DNA of 64,000 bases. Source: Craspedostauros australis. Lineage: Eukaryota > Bacillariophyta > Bacillariophyceae > Mastogloiales > Achnanthaceae. The stretch's first letter is position 1. The number at the start of each line of letters is the position of its first letter. The notes under the pieces are model-generated. The model was not told the origin of the DNA. It made no database searches and saw only the letters and a program-made list of their open reading frames with translations. The stretch is taken from assembly GCA_026770025.1 (NCBI GenBank), contig JAMXDE010000060.1, positions 62,001-126,000 on the forward strand, written 5' to 3'. A program made the translations under genes and the position numbers. This document shows positions 57,713 through 64,000 of the stretch, piece by piece.

Positions 57713-59808
57713 AGTCATGGTATGCTGACCTGTCTAGCCTAGCTGAGTGCATCATCAAGCACGTGGCAACAACATTTAGGATTCAGAACAACATCGTCAG
57801 AGGTGATGCATGCACCTTGTCGACGTAGACGGATCAATCCATATGTGATCAAACAGAGATCAAGATTAGGCAAGACCAGGAGAGATGAAGAAAGACCCAA
57901 AGGCGAGAATAACACGGAGTATCGTGTAGATCAACATGCTATCTTGGGCAATGTTTTAGAAAAGACTGCGAGAGAAACCACGAGGTAATCGAGCAGCACG
58001 TTAGCAACCGTGCATTAGGCACCATCATTAGAAATAGGAGATCATCATCTCATAATCAAACTCAATCATCAATTGACACACCAACTAATAGCAACAACAA
58101 CAACACCAAACATCTCCAACTTCACCTATTGGATTGATCACCCAGGCGGCGTCGTAAGTGCAGTGTTTGGTGCTCCCCTCTTGTCCTGTGTGTAATTGCT
58201 GATTATCAGATTAACAGTCGCAGTCTCTATCGGAGTGCATGAACGAATCCTGAAGCGCTGTGCTGCCTTGGCGACATCACGCTGTCCCCTTCCTTTGATT
58301 CCGGCCCAAGAAAGGCCCAACGCGTTCGTGACGACGAACCCAATTGCTCGTGTGTGCAGATTGCTACGTGCCGCCACACCCGCTTTGCCCTGCTAAAGTG
58401 CAGAAAGGCTCACCCGCTGTTGCGAATATCGCAGGCGGAGTAATTCATTCCAACAACCAAGTTCCGCATCACTGCGTTACTTACGATAGCTGGTCAGCTA
58501 AAAGACAAAGGTATAAAAGCCCGTGAAGCAAGACACACGTAAACACTTGGCCTGGTCAGCATCGACAAAGGTGAAAGCCCGTGAAGCAAGATACACGTAA
58601 AAACTTGGAGCGGAAAGGCCCTCTGAAACCTATCGGCAATCTCCCCGTGAGTTGTCGCGACCTGGTCAGTCGTTAACACTAAGTCTAAGCCGTACTTGCG
58701 ATCGGTTAACGTCCTACGGGACGCAGAGATAACTGCTAACCAGACTAGCGTCTGCCCTTGACTGGGGAAGAAACGCGATCGGTAGAGATACCGCGGATGC
58801 AACCCGTAAAGCTAGCATTGTGTTGATAGCAATATCACGCGAATAAGTCTAACGACACCGAAAGGCTGGTTTAAGCTGGATGAAAACGCGAGTGGTGGAA
58901 CCAGGTGAATCAAAGCAGTTGCTGGCACCTGGGGGGCACCGCGCTCATTAGCGTGCAAAATCCTGTTAGCATCAGGTACATCGGGCAAGCTGCTGCCAGA
59001 TCTAAAACACGTATAGCAAGCTGATCCGTGGCACTCAAGGGAGGCACGGATTGGATCGAAGGTCCAACTGGGTGAAACCAAAGGTGCATCACATCCTGGT
59101 GAAGCACAGCTGAACAAGCGCAAGAACACAGCGTTCGGAGAGACGAAATCCGAACGGGCAGGGCCATCCAACGCGCAATCCATCCGCGACGTTTCATCGT
59201 TTTTCAAGACCAACAACCAACAAACATTCCATCAACAACGACCATTTGCGCTCAGTCCACCTTTCTGATTGGCTGTGAATTCCTACGGTTCACACAATCA
59301 CTGGTGCGTCACATCGGTTCACAACTCCTTCGCCATCCCAGTCATCCATCGGACATCGGTCGCGCGCCAACAAGTAATCCAACCGGGAAATTCACACGGA
59401 CCTGAGTGACATCTTTTCACCGGTCACCCTTCGCATCGGATTAAGTGTGGGTGTCTTCGCATTTTATCAATCGGGAAATTCACACGGTCCCGTCTGGCCT
59501 TCCATCCGTCAGTCAGTCACAATTCGAGACATTGCGCACGGATTAACCGCAGTCCACTCGTGACATCACACCACCGCTGACGCCTTCGCCATCACTGGCG
59601 CTTTGCATCCGGCACCTCTTCCATTCCCGACGAATTCCGACAAGCGCAGAAATCCACCGTCACATCCCAGCGAACGCTTCGACATCACAGCGGACGACAC
59701 AGTCATTTCCAAGTGTGACCACTTTCCTGGGAGCTGCGGGAAAATACTCGTCCGATAATATTAGCAAATTGGACCAACGACCACATCATCGCAACGCTCA
59801 ACTACACG
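57713..59808 (+). other. Long non-coding leader region of the third Copia element
   Basis: 2.1 kb without a convincing frame. It contains a near-duplicate of about 42 bp (58505-58548 and 58566-58607, core AAAGCCCGTGAAGCAAGA), a TATAAAAG at 58512-58519, and two copies of CGGGAAATTCACACGG (59384-59399 and 59472-59487). A 5' LTR boundary and primer-binding site should be in here but could not be fixed, because the 3' LTR is outside the window. Confidence 0.4.
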
Positions 59809-62800
59809 ATGTCCAACGCAATCCCAATCAACGACCCCATCCTGGCGCACGTCCTCAGCGTTCTCGGATATGACGACTCATCCAATGAATGGCTTATCTT
59901 GCACAACGAAGAGATCCAAACCATCATGGATTTCGCTTCGCTCCATCGCGAAGACATGCTCGATATGGACGTCACCATCCAGGTGCCTGATCCAGGATCC
60001 GACTACGTAGCCCAACTGTCTAAGGTAGCAATCCGGAAATTCATAAATGCCATTGGCTGGTTCAGTGTTCAACCTAATCCCACCGTAGAGACATGGCGGG
60101 AACTCAACCAAGCTTCGTACATGGAGTATGTCGCCCGGACGTTCACACCATCGCCCGCATCCTCAACCGCCATGCCCGATGGAACCACCAGCGCATTCCC
60201 CTTCGAACCAACGAAGACCGAACCAACGGAGAAGACCGGACGCGACCTCGCCGCAGATTTCAACCGTAGCATCAAGCGTAACATTAGCGACTACCCAAAG
60301 TTGTCTGATGACAAGTACTTCGCTACGTTCCATCGTCGTCTGCGTGCCACCGCTGCTGCTCATGGCATCTCCAATGTTCTCGATACTGACTACGTCCCGT
60401 CCGATGAACAAGCCGAGCTCTTCAAGGTGCAGTCCACCTTCCTGTTCAACGTGTTTGTATCCAACCTGCAGACCACGAAGAGTAGGAAGTGTGTCACTCC
60501 ATACGAATCGATCTGTGATGGACAAGCCGTCTACTGCAGGCTGGTCCGCGAGTACACCACCGGTGCCACCGCCGTCAACACCATCCGACGCATCCGAGAC
60601 GACATCATCAAATTCAAGCTGGATAAGCAGTGGCGCAAGACTCGTGAGCAGTTTCTGGACCTGTGGCAACACAAGGTTCACGAACTTGAGGCTTTGCGTG
60701 ATGATCCAATCGACGACGCAACGAAGAAGGAGTGGTTGACCAACGCCATCGAGGCAGACAAGGCTCTGTACCAGTCTATCTTCCAGACTGACTACCTGCA
60801 GACCGCTATCCTGGCCTACTCACCCGGCAAGTCCGCAACCACCATGGAGTTCGACACCCTCGTGGAGCTCGTTCGGTCGTACGCCGTCCAACTCGATGGC
60901 CACGACGCCAACAAGCCAAAGACGCCACGGCAAGTCAACAACACTGATCAGCGCAAGCAACGCGGGAAGGATAAGGACGACGGACCCAATCTCTGGAAGC
61001 CCAACAAGGACTACAGCAAGGAGACACGAGAACGGCTGCCGCGAGAGGAGTTCCAGAAGCTGTCGGATAAGCAACGCAGCGACTTCCTCCAAGCCCGGCG
61101 AGCCAAGTCTGGACGTGGTAAGAAGGACAAGCCTAGGCGTTCCGCCAACAACACCAACCGCAGTGGATCCACATCCAACCAGAACGACCAACAGGACACT
61201 CAGACCAACGACAATGGTAGTAACAATAACGAGTCTAGTTCTACCGCTGGAACAGCAATCAACCGTATGCTTTCCAATGCCATGTCTAGCGCGTCCGGGA
61301 GCCCGCCGGCTACCCTCGTCATTGACGGTCGCACCTACACCCTGTCTCACACGAACGTATCGTACAAGTTCAACAACGCGAACGTGACTGTGCAAGGCGC
61401 ATTGGTGGATGGAGGTGCGAACGGCGGTCTCGTTGGCGATGACATGCTGGTGATGGAGTCCACGTCCAACCGGGCCGATGTTTCTGGAATTGGTGACGCA
61501 GAGATCAAGGATCTGGCGCTGGTCACGGCCACCGCTGTCATCCAGACCACCTCAGGGCCGGTGATCGGTTGGTTCCATCAGTACGCCAACTACGGGAAAG
61601 GGCGCACCATCCATTCTGCCAACCAACTCGCAGCGTTTGGATTGGATGTCAACGAGAGACCCAAGAGCCTCCCTGGCGGTCGGCAGACCATCGTCACGCC
61701 AGACGGATTCGTCATCCCGCTCACCGTGCGTCAAGGCCTCGCATACATGGACATGCACAAGCCAACTCAAGCAGAGCTAGACGATCTGCCACACGTGTTC
61801 TTCACCTCCGACCAAGAGTGGGACCCATCTGTCCTGGACGGGGAGGCTGATCTGGACAACATTCCCGCAACCGGACGCGGCGACGACGACGACATCGACA
61901 TCACCATCTCCAAGTGCGTTCAGTACACTCAGTCCGCTGCAACGCTTGGGGATGGGGAGAAGGCAATCAAGGCCGGGCCACGCAACATCGTGGGTAAAGC
62001 GCCCAACTTCCATGCGCTACGGCCGTACTTTGGGTGGATTCCAGCGGACCGCGTGCGTGACACTCTTGCATGTACTACCCAATGGTATCGCATGTCTGAG
62101 CGTTATCCCATGCGTAAACACTATAAGTCTAGATTCCCCGCGGCCAATGTCAACCGACTTCACGATGTTGTTTCCATGGACACGTTGTTCTCTGACACGC
62201 CTGCTCATCATGATGGAGTCCCCGGACACGGTGGATGTACCATGGTACAGGTGTTTGTGGGATCCAACACGCGCCTCACAGCGGCGTACCCTCTGGCAAG
62301 CGAGTCCCATGTTCCCCATGTTGTCCAGGACTTCATTCGGGAGCATGGTGCCATGGACGTGTTGATGTCCGACAACGCCACGGCGCAGATCGGAGGCAGG
62401 ATGAAGGACATCCTCCGGCAGTACTGCATCGCAGACCACCAGTCCGAACCACACCACCAACATCAGAATCCTGTCGAGCGACGCATCCAGGATATCAAGC
62501 GCACCACCAACGGCATCATGGACCGAACTGGCACCCCTGCCAGGTTCTGGCTCATCTGCACCTTGTACGTCGTGGGACTGCTCAACCATCTGTCACAGTC
62601 CACGGCCGGTCACATCACACCCATCCAGGCCGCCACTGGCCAACGTCCCGACGTGAGCAAGTATCTCAGCTTCCACTGGTGGGAGCCGGTATACTACAAG
62701 GTTGGGAATGCTGCCTTCCCAGGCACCACGCAAGAACGGCGTGGACGCTGGGCTGGACCGTGCGAGCACAAGGGTGACGAGATGACGTTCTGGGTACTAG

Positions 62801-64000
62801 ATGACGCAACGCAACGGCTGTTGCCGCGCTCGAGCATCCGACGTGTGTCTGATGACGCGCGAAACCTTCGGGCAGACTACCCCCTGCCTGATTCTGGGGA
62901 GGATGATAACGTGGGTGACGAAGCTAGAGAAACCGAAAATCCAGAAGATTTCGACAGTGACAGCACACCTGAAGCTAGACAACCCGTTGTGCATGCACTG
63001 TCTGACCTGGTAGCCACATCACATGGAGAATCAGATTCTGGTGTAGTCAAAGTCCCCAAATTCAGTCCTGATGAGTTGCTCGGATTGACCTTCCTCCACC
63101 AACAGGATGGACTCAAGTGGAGAGCTCGAGTGATCCGCAAGATCAAGGACGGAGACGCAGCCAACCATGACAATATCAAGATGCTCATCGCATACGGCGA
63201 CGACGACACTGAAGAGCTCATCGCGTATACGGATCTAGCTGACATCATCGAACAGCAGCACGAACAGGAGATTGGCGACGGGGAGATGTGCGTTTTCAAA
63301 GCCATCACCGGTCATGAAGGTCCATTCCACTCCAGTCACAGCAAGTACAACGGCTCCTCCTACAACGTAAAGGTACAATGGGAGGATGGCAGTGTGACCA
63401 TGGAACCACTGGACGTGATCGCCAAAGACGACCCTGTATCTTGTGCAAAGTACGCCGCAGACAACAACCTCCTCGGTCTGCCTGGCTGGAAGCGATTCCA
63501 TAAACTAGCAAAGAGAAAGAAGAAACTCAATCGTCTTATCAATGCTGGCAAACGCAAAACACGTGCACAAGGTCCTATCTTCAAGTTTGGTGTTCAAGTT
63601 CCACGGAACGGGAAGGAAGCCCGCCAGCTTGATGAGAAGAACGGCAACTCCAAGTGGGTAGATGCTGAGAGAAAAGAAATGAATCAGCTCTACGAATACG
63701 GAACGTTCAAGGATCTCGGAAAGAACACTCGGAAGCCAGACGGATACAAGCAGATCAAGCTCCTCTGGGTGTACGACGTGAAGCACGACCTTCGGCACAA
63801 GGCAAGATGCGTAGCAGGAGGGCACTTAACGGATCCATGCAAGGATATGGCATATGCAGGAGTAGTCAATCTCAGATCATTCAGGATTGCACTGCTTGCA
63901 GCAGAACTCAACAACCTCAAACCCATGGTGGGTGATATTGGTAATGCCTATCTAGAAGCCTACACAAAAGAAAAGATCTGTTTCATAGCTGGTCCTGAGT
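59809..64000 (+). CDS. Copia Gag-Pol polyprotein (third element, C-terminus outside window)
   Basis: 1397 codons visible from ATG 59809, open to the window edge. The Gag region (1 to about 440) contains T-T-K-S-R and T-T-G-A-T-A blocks and a basic Arg/Lys/Ser tail without a CCHC knuckle. The aspartic protease is at about 531-540 (L-V-D-G-G-A-N-G). The integrase core spans about 785-930: V-S-M-D-T-L-F, M-S-D-N-A-T-A and Q-N-P-V-E-R. A chromodomain-like segment with V-Q-W-E-D-G-S-V-T-M is at about 1190-1220. The RT (RVT_2) starts near 1275 with W-V-D-A-E-R-K-E-M and continues through G-D-I-G-N-A-Y-L-E. The decayed gag at 52085-54556 is a relative. Confidence 0.9.
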   Translation, partial: MSNAIPINDPILAHVLSVLGYDDSSNEWLILHNEEIQTIMDFASLHREDMLDMDVTIQVPDPGSDYVAQLSKVAIRKFINAIGWFSVQPNPTVETWRELNQASYMEYVARTFTPSPASSTAMPDGTTSAFPFEPTKTEPTEKTGRDLAADFNRSIKRNISDYPKLSDDKYFATFHRRLRATAAAHGISNVLDTDYVPSDEQAELFKVQSTFLFNVFVSNLQTTKSRKCVTPYESICDGQAVYCRLVREYTTGATAVNTIRRIRDDIIKFKLDKQWRKTREQFLDLWQHKVHELEALRDDPIDDATKKEWLTNAIEADKALYQSIFQTDYLQTAILAYSPGKSATTMEFDTLVELVRSYAVQLDGHDANKPKTPRQVNNTDQRKQRGKDKDDGPNLWKPNKDYSKETRERLPREEFQKLSDKQRSDFLQARRAKSGRGKKDKPRRSANNTNRSGSTSNQNDQQDTQTNDNGSNNNESSSTAGTAINRMLSNAMSSASGSPPATLVIDGRTYTLSHTNVSYKFNNANVTVQGALVDGGANGGLVGDDMLVMESTSNRADVSGIGDAEIKDLALVTATAVIQTTSGPVIGWFHQYANYGKGRTIHSANQLAAFGLDVNERPKSLPGGRQTIVTPDGFVIPLTVRQGLAYMDMHKPTQAELDDLPHVFFTSDQEWDPSVLDGEADLDNIPATGRGDDDDIDITISKCVQYTQSAATLGDGEKAIKAGPRNIVGKAPNFHALRPYFGWIPADRVRDTLACTTQWYRMSERYPMRKHYKSRFPAANVNRLHDVVSMDTLFSDTPAHHDGVPGHGGCTMVQVFVGSNTRLTAAYPLASESHVPHVVQDFIREHGAMDVLMSDNATAQIGGRMKDILRQYCIADHQSEPHHQHQNPVERRIQDIKRTTNGIMDRTGTPARFWLICTLYVVGLLNHLSQSTAGHITPIQAATGQRPDVSKYLSFHWWEPVYYKVGNAAFPGTTQERRGRWAGPCEHKGDEMTFWVLDDATQRLLPRSSIRRVSDDARNLRADYPLPDSGEDDNVGDEARETENPEDFDSDSTPEARQPVVHALSDLVATSHGESDSGVVKVPKFSPDELLGLTFLHQQDGLKWRARVIRKIKDGDAANHDNIKMLIAYGDDDTEELIAYTDLADIIEQQHEQEIGDGEMCVFKAITGHEGPFHSSHSKYNGSSYNVKVQWEDGSVTMEPLDVIAKDDPVSCAKYAADNNLLGLPGWKRFHKLAKRKKKLNRLINAGKRKTRAQGPIFKFGVQVPRNGKEARQLDEKNGNSKWVDAERKEMNQLYEYGTFKDLGKNTRKPDGYKQIKLLWVYDVKHDLRHKARCVAGGHLTDPCKDMAYAGVVNLRSFRIALLAAELNNLKPMVGDIGNAYLEAYTKEKICFIAGPE

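Larger units (their letters stand above)
57534..64000 (+). mobile_element. Third Copia (CoDi-type) LTR retrotransposon, partial (runs off the right edge)
   Basis: Plus-strand element, different lineage from the pair at 34-48 kb: gag and pol are in one open frame here. The left limit is uncertain; 57534 (TGACTGAAACG) is a possible LTR start. The coding part begins at 59809. Only part of it is visible, so whether the element is whole cannot be judged; the visible frame has no breaks. Age cannot be estimated without the second LTR. Confidence 0.7.

Noticed and set aside
58500-59200. Ribosomal RNA or tRNA-like sequence
   Set aside because: Some words look RNA-like, but I could not match any conserved rRNA segment or build a tRNA cloverleaf.
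1-64000. CRISPR arrays, bacterial-type operons or replication origins
   Set aside because: No direct-repeat/spacer arrays or prokaryotic signals; introns and LTR elements show eukaryotic nuclear DNA.

Overview
The window looks like nuclear DNA of a photosynthetic stramenopile, most likely a diatom; genus and species cannot be told from the sequence alone. Pointers are two helicase-associated (HA) domains in a protein with no helicase, a C-terminal module I associate with diatom proteins, an LCIB/theta-type carbonic anhydrase, CoDi-type Copia retrotransposons, and compact mostly intron-poor genes with long low-complexity protein tails.

Region 1-32 kb is gene-bearing. Two divergently transcribed genes (1-3023 minus, cut by the window edge; 4781-10129 plus) encode related giant single-pass membrane proteins: a disordered N-terminal part, one membrane helix, then repeated ~130-residue beta-rich domains resembling bacterial PPC domains. 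Then come a PET100-like cytochrome oxidase assembly factor, a secreted trypsin-like protease with a duplicated cysteine-rich tail, a C9orf85/DUF2039 zinc-ribbon-like protein, a mitochondrial carrier, an HA-domain protein, a 616-residue protein with a diatom-type C-terminal module, and a 1987-residue Nopp140-like Ser/Asp/Lys repeat protein.

Region 32-51 kb holds two spliced genes that were neighbours before transposons came between them: a theta-carbonic anhydrase (LCIB-like) with a probable mitochondrial presequence, and a didomain globin whose two haem pockets are both complete. Between them sit two nearly identical whole-looking Copia elements (34542-41128 and 41202-47790), same orientation, 73 bp apart. 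Each has LTRs identical to each other and a clear target-site duplication, so both insertions are very young.

Region 51-64 kb is repeat territory. A decayed CoDi gag is split by three ~790-bp repeats, two of which are flanked by perfect 6-bp direct repeats. It is followed by a ~0.9-kb minisatellite of 15-bp units, a probable promoter with a palindromic CRE and a TATA-like box, a long non-coding leader, and the first 4.2 kb of a third Copia element (one open gag-pol frame) that runs off the right edge.

The host genes do not form an operon-like system. Several act in or near the mitochondrion (PET100-like, carrier, carbonic anhydrase with a mitochondrial-type presequence). The strongest biological leads are the adjacent carbonic anhydrase and didomain globin, the divergent membrane-protein pair, the unusual repeat protein, and the three ~790-bp repeats.
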